From contig CP025776.1 in assembly GCA_002886105.1 (NCBI GenBank), forward strand, positions 1,550,001 to 1,614,000: a DNA stretch of 64,000 nucleotides, written 5' to 3'. The stretch comes from Enterobacter sp. EA-1 (GTDB lineage Bacteria > Pseudomonadota > Gammaproteobacteria > Enterobacterales > Enterobacteriaceae). The notes under the pieces are model-generated. The model ran no database searches, was not told the DNA's origin, and saw only the letters and a program-made list of their open reading frames with translations. This document shows positions 24,732 through 35,046 of the stretch, in pieces. The translations under genes and the position numbers were made by a program. Numbering within the stretch: position 1 is the stretch's first letter; each line of letters opens with the position of its first letter.

Positions 24732-26252
24732 ATGTGCGGTATTGTCGGTATCGCCGGTGTTATGCCGGTCAACCAGTCGATTTATGACGCGTTAACGGTG
24801 TTACAGCACCGTGGGCAGGATGCAGCGGGTATCATCACCATTGATGCGAACAACTGTTTCCGTCTGCGCAAAGCGAACGGTCTGGTAAATGATGTTTTTG
24901 GAAGCCCGCCATATGCAGCGTCTTCAGGGCAACATGGGCATTGGCCACGTGCGCTATCCCACCGCTGGCAGCTCCAGCGCCTCGGAAGCTCAACCTTTTT
25001 ACGTCAACTCCCCCGTATGGCATTACGCTTGCGCATAACGGCAACCTGACCAACGCCCATGAGTTGCGTAAAAAGCTGTTTGAAGAAAAACGCCGCCACA
25101 TTAACACCACATCTGATTCTGAAATTCTGCTCAATATTTTTGCCAGCGAACTGGATAACTTCCGCCACTATCCGCTGGAAGCAGACAATATTTTGCCGCC
25201 GTTGCCGCCACTAACCGCCAAATCCGCGGTGCCTACGCCTGCGTGGCGATGATTATCGGCCACGGTATGGTTGCCTTCCGCGACCCGAACGGTATCCGTC
25301 CGCTGGTGCTGGGCAAACGTGATGTCGGTGACGGGCGCACGGAATTTATGGTGGCCTCTGAAAGCGTGGCGCTGGATACGCTGGGCTTTGAGTTCCTGCG
25401 CGATATCGCGCCGGGCGAAGCGGTGTACATCACCGAAAAAGGCCAGCTGTTTACCCGCCAGTGTGCGGATAACCCGGTCAGCAATCCGTGCTTGTTTGAA
25501 TACGTCTACTTTGCGCGCCCGGACTCCTTTATCGACAAAATCTCTGTCTACAGCGCCCGCGTCAACATGGGCACCAAGCTGGGTGAGAAGATTGCCCGAG
25601 AATGGGAAGATCTGGATATCGACGTGGTCATCCCGATTCCGGAAACCTCCTGCGATATCGCGCTGGAAATTGCGCGTATCCTCGGTAAACCGTACCGCCG
25701 AGGGTTTTGTGAAAAACCGTTACGTTGGTCGTACCTTTATCATGCCGGGTCAGCAACTGCGTCGTAAATCCGTGCGCCGCAAGCTGAACGCTAACCGCGC
25801 GGAGTTCCGTGATAAAAACGTCCTGCTGGTGGATGACTCCATCGTACGCGGCACCACTTCTGAGCAGATCATCGAGATGGCGCGCGAAGCCGGAGCGAAG
25901 AAAGTTTATCTGGCTTCCGCCGCACCGGAAATTCGCTTCCCGAACGTGTACGGCATTGATATGCCGACCGCGAACGAGCTTATCGCGCACGGTCGCGAAG
26001 TTGATGAGATCCGCCAGATTATCGGCGCTGATGGCCTGATCTTCCGAGGATCTCAACGACCTGATTGATGCAGTACGTGCGGAAAATCCGGATATCCAGC
26101 AGTTCGAGTGCTCGGTATTTAACGGTGTCTACGTGACCAAAGACGTTAATCAGCAGTATCTCGACTATCTCGATTCCCTGCGTAATGACGATGCCAAAGC
26201 CGTGCAGCGCCAGAACGAAGTGGAAAGCTTAGAGATGCATAACGAAGGTTGA
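24732..26252 (+). CDS. purF: Amidophosphoribosyltransferase PurF (frame broken)
   Basis: Committed step of purine synthesis: glutamine plus PRPP gives phosphoribosylamine. The catalytic Cys2 is in [16 protein letters not shown]. The glutaminase half shows [33 protein letters not shown]-like and [14 protein letters not shown]. The PRPP loop [18 protein letters not shown] is at 25820-25880. Ends [13 protein letters not shown]. About 505 residues. Shifts occur near 24900, 24990, 25012 and 25195, plus two CCGAGG-for-CCAGG scars at 25698-25703 (YRQGF) and 26044-26049 (FQDLND). Confidence 0.96.
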
Positions 26253-26260
26253 TCCTGTCG

Positions 26261-26283
26261 CGCCCCTCCGCCAGCGAGGGGCG
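26261..26283 (+). terminator. Hairpin after purF
   Basis: CGCCCCTC / GAGGGGCG stem with a 7-base loop, 8 bases beyond the purF stop. It has no T-run, so it may be a partial terminator before ubiX. Confidence 0.5.
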
Positions 26284-26342
26284 CAATCTGCAACGCCCTC
26301 TATAATCAGGCAAAGTTCTCGCACAAAAGAGGGGCGACAATC

Positions 26343-26925
26343 ATGAAACGACTTATTGTGGGGATCTCCGGCGCCAGCGGCGCTGTTTACGGCGTGCGTC
26401 TGTTACAGGTGCTGCGCGATGTGGCGGAGGTTGAAACCCACCGGTCATGAGTCAGGCTGCCCGTCAGACCCTCTCCACCGAGAACGGACTTTTCGCTGCG
26501 CGATGTGCAGTCACTGGCGAATGTGGTGCACGACGCCCGCGATATCGCCGCCAGTATCTCGTCCGGCTCATTTAAAACCGCAGGCATGGTTATTCTGCCG
26601 TGTTCGATTAAAACCCTCTCCGGCATTGTGCACAGTTACACCGACAGTCTGCTCACGCGCGCGGCGGATGTGGTGCTGAAAGAACGCAGGCCGCTGGTGC
26701 TTTGCGTACGGGAAACCCCGCTGCACCTTGGCCACTTGCGTTTAATGACCCGAGGCCGCTGAGCTGGGTGCGGTGATTATGCCGCCGGTTCCGGCGTTTT
26801 ATCACCGTCCGCACTCCCTTGACGAGGTGATCGATCAGACGGTCAACCGCGTGCTGGATCAGTTTGCTATCGACCTGCCGCAGGATCTTTTTACCCGCTG
26901 GCAAGGGGGCGGTGCTGCAAAATAG
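26343..26925 (+). CDS. ubiX: Flavin prenyltransferase UbiX (frame broken)
   Basis: Makes prenylated FMN, the cofactor of UbiD decarboxylase in ubiquinone synthesis. It starts [26 protein letters not shown], the flavin-binding motif. [23 protein letters not shown] is near 26560-26625 and [20 protein letters not shown] near 26690-26745. CCGAGG at 26750-26755 replaces CCAGG of conserved MTQAAE and shifts the frame, after which [15 protein letters not shown] continues. About 189 residues; a likely stop is TAG 26923. Other shifts occur near 26435 and 26485. Confidence 0.93.
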
Positions 26926-27116
26926 TGCGTTGCGGCTGGGCATGCGCTTTTTTGGGGGCAATTCTGCAAGCGCGATCATATCCTCAACATTTAATCCCTC
27001 TTTTCCCCGCTTAACGCTCCGGTTCGTTCGGCAGACCTGCTATCTTTCATCACTAAGGTGAACCTGCAACGTTTTATTAACAAATTTAACGCGGTAATTT
27101 ATGCACTGCGGGAAAC

Positions 27117-27132
27117 TGGCATAAGACATGCA
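27117..27132 (+). promoter_or_regulatory. Sigma-54-type promoter of argT
   Basis: TGGCATAAGACATGCA has GG and GC separated by exactly 10 bases, matching the sigma-54 -24/-12 form TGGCAC-N5-TTGCA. It lies about 68 bases before argT, whose nitrogen control through NtrC and sigma-54 is known in enteric bacteria. Confidence 0.65.
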
Positions 27133-27199
27133 AGGTAACTGGCAGCAACACACAACACAACGCAATACAAAATAAAAACAGAACACTTGAGGGTAATGT

Positions 27200-27984
27200 A
27201 TGAAGAAGACGGTTCTCGCTCTGTCTTTAATGCTGGGTCTGTCCGCGACCGCCAGCGTTTATGCAGCGCTTCCCCAGACGGTGCACATCGGCACCGATGC
27301 GACTTACGCGCCGTTCTCATCCAAGGATGTGAAAGGGGAGTTTGTGGGTTTCGATATCGATTTGGGTAACGAGATGTGCAAACGCATTCATGTGAAATGC
27401 ACGTGGGTCGGGAGCGACTTTGACGCGCTGATCCCGTCGCTGAAAGCGAAGAAAATCGATGCGATTATCTCTTCCCTCTCCATTACGGAAAAACGTCAGC
27501 AGGAGATCGCCTTCTCTGACAAACTCTACGCGGCCGATTCCCGCCTGATTGCGGCAAAGGTTCGCCGATCCAACCGACGCTGGATTCGCTGAAAGGCAAG
27601 CACGTTGGCGTGCTGCAAGGGTCAACGCAGGAAGGTTATGCCAACGACAACTGGCGGACCAAAGGCATCGATGTGGTAGCGTATCAGAACCGGGATCTGA
27701 TCTACTCTGACCTCGCTGCGGGTCGTCTTGATGCTGCGTTCCACAGGGATGAAGTCGCTGCCAGCGAAGGCTTCCTGAAACAGCCCGCCGGTAAAGGGTT
27801 CGCCTTTGCTGGTCCGTCAGTGAAAGACAAAAAATACTTTGGCGACGGCACCGGTATTGGTCTGCGTAAAGATGATACCGAGCTGAAAGCCGCGTTCGAT
27901 AAAGCGTTTGCCGAACTGCGTAAAGACGGCACCTACGACAAACTTGCCAAAAAATACTTCGACTTTAACGTCTACGGCGAGTAA
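27200..27984 (+). CDS. argT: Lysine/arginine/ornithine-binding periplasmic protein ArgT
   Basis: Periplasmic binding protein feeding the HisQMP importer with Lys, Arg and Orn. The signal peptide [22 protein letters not shown] ends before [34 protein letters not shown] and [22 protein letters not shown] are the family lobe motifs, and the C-terminus is [11 protein letters not shown]. About 260 residues. A single indel near 27560 (with a second near 27600) splits the frame. It is followed by its paralogue hisJ after 263 bases. Confidence 0.94.
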
Positions 27985-28020
27985 GGCTGCATGGCCCGGG
28001 CTACCGGGTCTGAGGGAAAA

Positions 28021-28051
28021 TGCACCACGTCAATTCAAACGGCGTGGTGCA
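28021..28051 (+). terminator. Hairpin after argT
   Basis: Nine-base perfect stem TGCACCACG / CGTGGTGCA with a 13-base loop, 36 bases after the argT stop. No T-tract follows. The sequence also contains the half-sites TGCACC and GGTGCA, as in NtrC sites, but the spacing is too long for one. Confidence 0.45.
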
Positions 28052-28180
28052 GAGATACGGTTGATGTTCTGTTGTGGTGCATTGCGTGCGCCATAATAGT
28101 GCACGGATGCATAATTACGCATTCAGGATGCAAAAAAAGCCACCGTGCGGGCAGAATCTTTGCCATGCCGGGGCATATGA

Positions 28181-28196
28181 TGGCACGATAACGGCA
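28181..28196 (+). promoter_or_regulatory. Sigma-54-type promoter of hisJ
   Basis: TGGCACGATAACGGCA carries an exact -24 TGGCAC and a GC at the right 10-base spacing from GG. It lies 52 bases before hisJ. It would give hisJQMP nitrogen-responsive expression beside argT. The -12 box is CGGCA rather than TTGCA, so the call is moderate. Confidence 0.5.
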
Positions 28197-28247
28197 CCGT
28201 ATTGTTCAGCTAATTCCCTTAGGAAAGACAGTCTGTTGAGGATAATG

Positions 28248-29032
28248 ATGAAAAACTGGTGTTATCTCTTTCTCTGGTGCTCGCTGTTTCCAGCGTTTCT
28301 ACTGTGTTCGCCGCTATCCCACAAAAATTACGTATCGGTACCGATCCGACTTATGCGCCGTTTGAATCAAAAATGCGCAGGGCGAATTAGTGGGTTTTGA
28401 TATCGATCTGGCGAAAGAACTGTGTAAACGCATTAAAACGCAGTGTACGTTTATCGAAAACCCGCTGGATGCGCTGATCCCGTCGCTGAAAGCGAAAAAA
28501 TCGACGTCATCATGTCGTCGCTCTCCATTACGGAAAAGCGCCAACAGGAAATCGCCTTTACCGACAAGCTTTACGCGGCGGATTCACGTGCCCCCGGTGG
28601 TCGCCAAAGATTCTGACGTTCAGCCGGAGCTGGATAAGCTGAAAGGCAAACGCATTGGCGTATTGCAGGGCACCACGCAGGAAACCTACGGCAACGTGAA
28701 CTGGGCGCCGAAAGGTGTCGAAATTGTCTCCTATCAGGGGCAGGACAATATCTACTCTGACCTGACCGCTGGTCGTATCGATGCGGCGTTCCGGGGATGA
28801 AGTGGCCGCCAGTGAAGGTTTTCTGAAAACGCCGCAGGGCAAGGCGTATAAATTCGGCGGCCCGTCCATTAAAGACGAGAAGCTGTTTGGCGTCGGTACC
28901 GGCATGGGGCTGCGCAAAGATGAAAACGAACTGCGTGAAGCGCTGAACAAAGCGTTCGCAGAAATGCGCGCCGACGGTACTTACGAAAAACTCGCGAAAA
29001 AGTATTTTGATTTTGATGTTTACGGTGGCTAA
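28248..29032 (+). CDS. hisJ: Histidine-binding periplasmic protein HisJ (frame broken)
   Basis: Periplasmic histidine receptor for HisQMP and paralogue of ArgT. The true start reads [22 protein letters not shown]-like once the short A-run at 28251 is corrected, with GAGG 6 bases ahead. [18 protein letters not shown] and [18 protein letters not shown] follow, then [22 protein letters not shown] and [13 protein letters not shown], and it ends [11 protein letters not shown]. About 260 residues. Shifts occur near 28370, 28500, 28590 and 28795. Confidence 0.94.
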
Positions 29033-29055
29033 TCCCACCCGTGCTTAACGTGCGG

Positions 29056-29076
29056 CCCCTCCCGCTGCGGGAGGGG
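29056..29076 (+). repeat. GC-rich hairpin between hisJ and hisQ
   Basis: CCCCTCCCGC T GCGGGAGGGG is a perfect 10-base stem in the 84-base gap between hisJ and hisQ. In Salmonella the same gap holds a classic REP element that protects the upstream hisJ mRNA. The present sequence is not the REP consensus but is placed to do the same job. Confidence 0.6.
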
Positions 29077-29116
29077 AAGAGACACGGCAAACACCACATA
29101 CGACAGGACTGGCTGC

Positions 29117-29802
29117 ATGCTGTACGGGTTTTCACAAGTGATATTACACGGTGCGCTGGTCACACTGGAACTGGCGCTCAGTTCCGTGGTGCTGGCGGTA
29201 CTGATTGGTCCGGCCGGGGCGGGGCGAAGCTTTCGAAAAAACCGGGCGCTGGCATTAATCTTTGAAGGCTACACGACGCTTATCCGCGGCGTGCCTGATC
29301 TGGTGCTGATGCTGCTGATCTTTTATGGTCTGCAGATCGCCCTTAACGGCATCACCGATGCCATGGGGCTGGAGCAACTGGATATCGACCCGATGGTGGC
29401 AGGGATTATCACCCTCGGTTTTATCTATGGCGCTTATTTCACTGAAACCTTTCGCGGTGCCTATATGGCGGTGCCGAAAGGGCACATTGAAGCGGCGACT
29501 GCCTTTGGTTTTACCGGGCGACAGACGTTTCGCCGTATTCTGTTTCCGGCGATGATGCGTTATGCGTTGCCGGGCATTGGCAACAACTGGCAGGTGATCC
29601 TTAAAGCTACGGCGCTGGTTTCCCTGCTGGGACTGGAAGATGTGGTGAAAGCCACCCAGCTCGCCGGGAAAAGCACCGGGAGCCGTTCTATTTCGCCATT
29701 GTCTGCGGGGTGATTTACCTCGTTTTTACAACGGTTTCCAATGGTGTGCTGCTTCTTCTCGAACGTCGCTACTCCGTGGGTGTGAAGAGGGCTGACCTGT
29801 GA
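29117..29802 (+). CDS. hisQ: Histidine ABC transporter permease HisQ (frame broken)
   Basis: Inner-membrane permease that pairs with HisM and HisP. It starts MLYGFSQVILHGALVTLELALSS. FEGYTTLIRGVPDLVLMLLIFYGLQ is the early membrane part, and YFTETFRGAYMAVPKGHIEAATAFG near 29435-29510 is the EAA loop that contacts the ATPase. About 228 residues, ending VKRADL. Shifts occur near 29205-29225 and 29680. The stop overlaps the hisM GTG. Confidence 0.94.
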
Positions 29803-30513
29803 TCGAGATTATTCAGGAGTACTGGCAATCCCTGTTGTGGAGCGATGGCTACCGCCTGACCGGTGTGGCTATCACCCTGTGGTTGCTGATTTCATCGGTG
29901 GCGATGGGCGGCGTAATGGCGGTGTTTCTCGCTATCGGGCGCGTCTCCAGCAATAAATTCATCCGTTTCCCTATCTGGTTATTTACCTACGTTTTTCGCG
30001 GGACACCGCTCTATGTCCAGTTGTTGGTGTTCTATTCCGGGATGTACACGCTGGAAGTGGTGAAAGGCACCGAACTGCTGAACGCGTTTTCCGTAGCGGT
30101 CTCAACTGTACGGTACTGGCGCTGACGCTGAATACTTGTGCCTATACCACCGAGATTTTCGCCGGGGCGATCCGTTCGGTGCCGCACGGTGAAATTGAAG
30201 CGGCGCGGGCCTATGGTTTCTCGTCGTTCAAAATGTACCGCAGCATTATTCTGCCGTCGGCGCTGCGTATTGCGCTGCCCGCCTACAGTAATGAGGTGAT
30301 TTTGATGCTGCACTCCACGGCGCTGGCGTTTACCGCCACCGTGCCGGATCTGCTGAAAATCGCCCGGGATATTAACTCCGCCACTTACCAGCCGTTCACG
30401 GCCTTTGGCGTGCGGCGGTGCTGTATCTGATTATCTCTTATGTGCTGATTAGCTTATTCCGCAAAGCGGAAAAGCGCTGGTTGCAGCATATGAAACCTTC
30501 TTCGACGCACTGA
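29799..30513 (+). CDS. hisM: Histidine ABC transporter permease HisM (frame broken)
   Basis: Second permease of the His/Lys/Arg/Orn importer. It starts at GTG 29799 (MIEIIQEYWQSLLWSDGYR) inside the hisQ end. FRGTPLYVQLLVFYSGMYTLE is near 29995-30060, and the EAA loop AGAIRSVPHGEIEAARAYGFSSFKMYR near 30160-30240. Ends MKPSSTH. About 238 residues. Indels near 30095 and 30415 break it. Confidence 0.94.
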
Positions 30514-30520
30514 GAACACG

Positions 30521-31291
30521 ATGTCTGAGAATAAATTAAACGTTATCGATTTACACAAGCGCTACGGTGAGCATGAAGTGCTGAAAGGCGTGTCATTGCA
30601 GGCCAATGCGGGTGATGTGATCAGCATTATTGGCTCTTCCGGCTCCGGCAAGAGTACGTTTTACGCTGCATTAACTTCCTCGAAAAAACCGAGCGAAGGC
30701 TCGATCGTCGTCAACGGGCAGAATATCAACTGCGGTGCGTGACAAAGACGGCCAGCTGAAAGTGGCCGATAAGCACCAGCTGCGCCTGTTGCGTACCCGC
30801 CTGACCATGGTATTCCAGCACTTTAACTTGTGGAGCCATATGACGGTGCTGGAGAACGTGATGGAAGCGCCGATCCGGTGCTGGGCTTAGCAAGCAGGAA
30901 GCCCGCGAACGTGCGGTGAAATACTGGCGAAGGTCGGTATCGACGAGATGCAGCAGCAAAAATACCCGGTGCATCTGTCCGGCGGCCAGCAGCAGCGTGT
31001 CTCCATTGCCCGCGCACTGGCGATGGAGCCGGAAGTCCTGCTGTTTGACGAACCGACTTCAGCGCTGGATCCGGAGCTGGTGGGCGAAGTGTTGCGCATT
31101 ATGCAACAGCTGGCGGAAGAGGGAAAACGATGGTGGTGGTGACCCACGAAATGGGGTTTGCACGCCATGTTTCCACCCACGTTATCTTCCTGCATCAGGG
31201 CAAAATCGAAGAGGAAGGCGCGCCGGATGAGGTGTTTACCAACCCGAAAAGCCCGCGTTTGCAGCAGTTTCTCAAAGGCTCATTGAAATAA
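30521..31291 (+). CDS. hisP: Histidine ABC transporter ATPase HisP (frame broken)
   Basis: ATP-hydrolysing subunit of the HisJQMP importer. Walker [14 protein letters not shown] is near 30625-30665, signature [20 protein letters not shown] at 30975-31035, and Walker [18 protein letters not shown] at 31040-31090. The segment after Walker A reads [13 protein letters not shown] instead of the family [13 protein letters not shown] because one T and one extra A cancel; the frame stays open but the residues are wrong. Further shifts occur near 30730, 30880 and 31128. About 257 residues. Confidence 0.94.
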
Positions 31292-31297
31292 CATGTC

Positions 31298-31322
31298 AGA
31301 CCGCCGCCAGCGGTCTTTTTTT
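31298..31322 (+). terminator. hisP terminator
   Basis: AGACCGC / GCGGTCT stem with a 5-base loop and a seven-T tail, 6 bases after the hisP stop. It ends the hisJQMP unit against the convergent gene at 31331. Confidence 0.9.
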
Positions 31323-31330
31323 ACGTGCCG

Positions 31331-31950
31331 TCACCTCTCTTCCTCGACCAGCAATGCGCTGGACGAGGAGCTATCTGGCCCGTGATGGTGGTGTGACGGG
31401 CCACCATCCCTGTGGGATGCCGGAAGCAGAAATAAAGCGATAGTGGGTAAATACTGCCCCCCGGCGGTGACGCGCTTTTCCAGTTGTACCGTGTGTGCGC
31501 CGGGTGGCACGATATCGTCACGGGTGCAGAGTTCTACCGGGCGTTGTAACCATGCATCATAAAAACGCAGACCGGCTTCGCAGTGTTGACTGCGCGTCAC
31601 CGGTGGGCCGGGATGCCCGATGCTGAACGTCACTTCGCTTTGCACAAGCTCGCTGGCGGTGGCACGCACCCGGGCTTCCGGCGCATGCCACAGGGTTAAT
31701 GCGACAAACAGGAATACCCCTGAGAACGTCAGCAACAGCGATTTGAACCGCCACCCTTTTTTAGCGAGACGCCGGGTAACGAGCAGGCCAGCCAGCGCGG
31801 CGATCGCCATCATGACGCCGGTGTCTGGCGCATTGGCTTGCAGGTAGGCTTTATGGCTGAGTCGACTGGCGAAAATCAGCCAGAACAACCACAGCAGTGA
31901 GCCCTCCAGCCGAGGAACAGTCGCGTTTTGGTCGAGATAAACAATGTCAT
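31331..31950 (-). CDS. Membrane protein of unknown function
   Basis: I do not recognise this protein. From ATG 31950 it begins MTLFISTKTRLFLG, then after a shift near 31905 continues LLWLFWLIFASRLSHKAYLQ. Two or three hydrophobic segments follow (MMAIAALAGLLV; LLLTFSGVFLFVALTLW), then a C-terminal part with GLRFYDAWLQRPVELCTRDD and YLPTIALFLLP that is probably periplasmic. The histidine- and serine-rich last 20 residues may be off-frame. It is about 200 residues. It sits where E. coli K-12 has other genes between hisP and yfcH, and lies in the same direction as the acetyltransferase upstream of it. Confidence 0.55.
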
Positions 31951-31991
31951 TTCCAGTGATGAAAGGGGGAGGGTAAAACGTTGCCGGGCAG

Positions 31992-32502
31992 TTAACGCGC
32001 CTGCGCGCCTTTTTCCCGCCGGTACACCCAGTCGTCGTAATATTCGCCCTTCAGCAGATAGGCTTTTTCCAGCACCTGTACACGCTGAAAACCACTCTTT
32101 TCCAGTACCCGCACGGACCCTGATTCTCTGCCAGCACCCGGGCATTCCAGCGCCTGCACATTGCGTTTATTGAAGGCGAACGTACACAGTGCTTGCAGCG
32201 CTTCTGACGCTACACCACGGCCCTGCGCTGTGGGCATGATGGAATAACCCACATCTGCTTCCTGTGGATTATGCACGCTGGGGCGCAGGCCGATATCGCC
32301 GACAGCGGTATGCTGCACATCGCGGATCACAAAGGCGTTGTCATCCAGCAGGCGGTTATCAAATAACGTGCGGATCTGCCCTTCGGAGGCGACTTCGGCC
32401 ATATAGCGCATAATGCGGTCATCCCGGCGTAAACGCAGAAAGAACAGCCAGTCGGATTCCTGGAAACGGGGTAAGCGTAAAGCGGGGGGTCTGCAACGTC
32501 AT
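31992..32502 (-). CDS. GNAT family N-acetyltransferase
   Basis: Acetyl-CoA-dependent acetyltransferase of the RimJ/RimL-like group; the substrate cannot be told. From ATG 32502 it starts MTLQTPRFTLTPF. After a shift near 32460 come DWLFFLRLRRDDRIMRYMAE and AVGDIGLRP. The acetyl-CoA motif is VGYSIMPTAQGRGVASEALQ (GRGVAS) near 32200-32250, and VRVLEKSGFQRVQVLEKAYL closes the fold. A shift near 32125-32140 alters the SARVLEK-type segment. About 170 residues, just upstream of the unknown membrane gene on the same strand. Confidence 0.8.
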
Positions 32503-32569
32503 TAAATCGCCCTTCCGGTGACAAAGCGCTTAAGCTTAGCACCGGAAGAGCACGAGGATGCCACGAAAA

Positions 32570-33467
32570 TTAGGGGGTCACCACATCCCCCAGCGCTTCT
32601 TCCAGATCGTACCAGCGGAAGGCAAAGCCTGCGGCTTCGAGGCGTTTGGGCAGAGCGCGCTGCCCGCCAAGTACCAGCACGGAGGACTCGCCCATCATCA
32701 GACGCACCGCAAACGCGGGGGGCGCGCATGATCGCCGGGCGTTGCAATACGTGACCGAGCGTATGAGCAAACTGCTCGTTGCGCACCGGGTAGGGGGAAA
32801 CCATATTGAACGGTCCGCGCAGATCGTTATCCAGCAACCAGAGAATGCCGTTCAACATATCGTCAATGTGGATCCACGCCATATATTGACGACCATTGCC
32901 GATAGGACCGCCCAGACCGAGGCGAAACAGCGGTAACAGTTTCCCAAGAATGCCGCCTTTTGGTGCTAATACTACCCCAGTTCGCAGCAGGCACACGCGG
33001 GTGCGGTCGCTCTGTGCGCTACTGGCGATGTGCTCCCAGCGCGCGCACAACTTATGGGTGAATTCGTTATGCGGCGGTTCTTCTTCAGTGACCACCACTT
33101 CACCGAGATCGCCGTAATAACCCGTAGCTGAACCCGAAATCAGCACCTGCGGCGGGTTATCGCTGGCGTGAATCAGGTCAACCAGTCGCTGGGTGATCTC
33201 CCAGCGGCTGTTGCAGAGCCGTTGTTTCTGCTGTTCATTCCAGCGCTTGTCGGCAATGGGTTCACCCGCCAGATTGATCACCGCGTCGATGTCATTAAGG
33301 TGTGTCTGTTCGCTCAACCCCTTCCACAAACTGACGCGAGCATCCAGCAGTTGCTGTGCTTTGGCGGGATTACGGGTGACCACCGTGACGCTGTGCCCCA
33401 ACTCGAGCAGGCGAGGGATTAAATGACGACCAATCAGGCCCGTACCGCCGGTAATCAGTATCTTCAT
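32570..33467 (-). CDS. yfcH: YfcH, SDR39U1-type NAD(P)-binding epimerase-like protein (frame broken)
   Basis: Short-chain dehydrogenase/epimerase fold protein of unsettled substrate. It starts [27 protein letters not shown], the TGxxGxxG cofactor loop. [16 protein letters not shown] and [21 protein letters not shown] (with the YYG active-site tyrosine) follow, and [21 protein letters not shown] near 32760-32820. A shift near 32715 carries the frame into a read-through to 32502; the real end is [14 protein letters not shown] at 32572. About 297 residues. Confidence 0.91.
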
Positions 33468-33496
33468 GTTCCCTCCCGGGTGTATCCTTCGTCCCG

Positions 33497-33575
33497 TTCA
33501 GCATAAGTGACTCAGTAATATTCGCATGCGACGCTGAGCACATCCTGAATGATTTTTTCAGTCATGAGAACAGGT
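33497..33575 (-). pseudogene. folX: Remnant of folX (dihydroneopterin triphosphate 2'-epimerase)
   Basis: On the minus strand between yfcG and yfcH one frame reads TEKIIQDVLSVACEYY, a stop, then VTYAE. This lines up with the FolX segment EKLTQDVLDIAREHH W VTYAE as I recall it from E. coli. In E. coli folX lies exactly between yfcG and yfcH on the same strand. Only about 25 of 120 codons remain, and a TGA replaces the Trp codon. The alignment is by eye and the deletion could be an assembly collapse. Confidence 0.6.
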
Positions 33576-33579
33576 TACT

Positions 33580-34211
33580 TCACACCGGCTGCGCATTCTG
33601 CATCGCCCGCTCGGTGGCCGGACGCGTGCGGATCCGCTCAAACCAGTTGAACACCGCCGGAAAGTTCTCCGAGGTCGATGCGCTGGCGCTGATGCGATCT
33701 GACCCACGGCCATGCGGCGATATCGGCAATGCTGTACTCATCGCCCGCCAGCCACGGGACGCGTTCTAATCGCTTATTCAACACCTGATATAACCGCTGA
33801 GTTTCCACCCCGGTAGCGCTCAATGGCATAGGGGACAGGCTGCGGCGCAAAGTGATTAAAGTGGTGGTTCTGCCCGAGCATGGGGCCAAACCCGCCAACC
33901 TGCCAGAACAGCCACTGTATCGCAAGGGTGCGTTCGCGCAGATGGCGACTGAGCAGTTGCCCTGTTTTTCCGCCAGATAGAGCAAAATGGCACCGGACTC
34001 CGAACACGCTAACGGGCGAGCCGCCATCAGCAGGGTGATGATCGACAATCGCCGGGATTTTATTGTTAGGGGAGATAATCAGAAAGTCGGGGCGAAATTG
34101 TTCGCCTTTGCTGATATCCACGCGGATCAGTCGGTATTCAACGCCTGTCTCTTCAAGAAACAGTGTGATTTTATGACCGTTCGGCGTGGGAGCAAAATAG
34201 AGGTCTATCAT
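33580..34211 (-). CDS. yfcG: YfcG, glutathione-dependent disulfide-bond oxidoreductase (frame broken)
   Basis: Nu-class glutathione transferase-like protein that reduces disulfides with glutathione. It starts MIDLYFAPTPNGHKITLFLEETG; the Thr and Asn of the PTPNGHK loop bind the thiols. PNNKIPAIVDHHPADGG is the GST thioredoxin-fold cis-Pro region, and QWLFWQVGGFGPMLGQNHHFNHF the helical domain. It ends FERIRTRPATERAMQNAQPV at 33583. About 215 residues. Shifts occur near 33955-34015, 33810 and 33690. Divergent from yfcF. Confidence 0.91.
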
Positions 34212-34334
34212 CAAGACTCCTGTTATGGGAATGTGCGTCACCTCCTGAGTATAGGTGTTACCTCTGGTGTGCGAGTTTTCATTAAGTGACAGCTCACACA
34301 GGACGTTATATTTTGATGAAAAATTTCACCGTTA

Positions 34335-35044
<710 letters not shown>

Positions 35045-35046
35045 TG

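Noticed and set aside
28070-28130. NtrC binding sites upstream of hisJ
   Set aside because: GGTGCA-N5-TGCGCC is an inverted repeat but in the opposite orientation to the NtrC consensus TGCACC-N5-GGTGCA, and the other TGCAC words are single half-sites.
32502-33467. 321-residue extended YfcH variant
   Set aside because: The last part is off-frame after an indel near 32715; the conserved C-terminus lies in another frame and stops at 32570.
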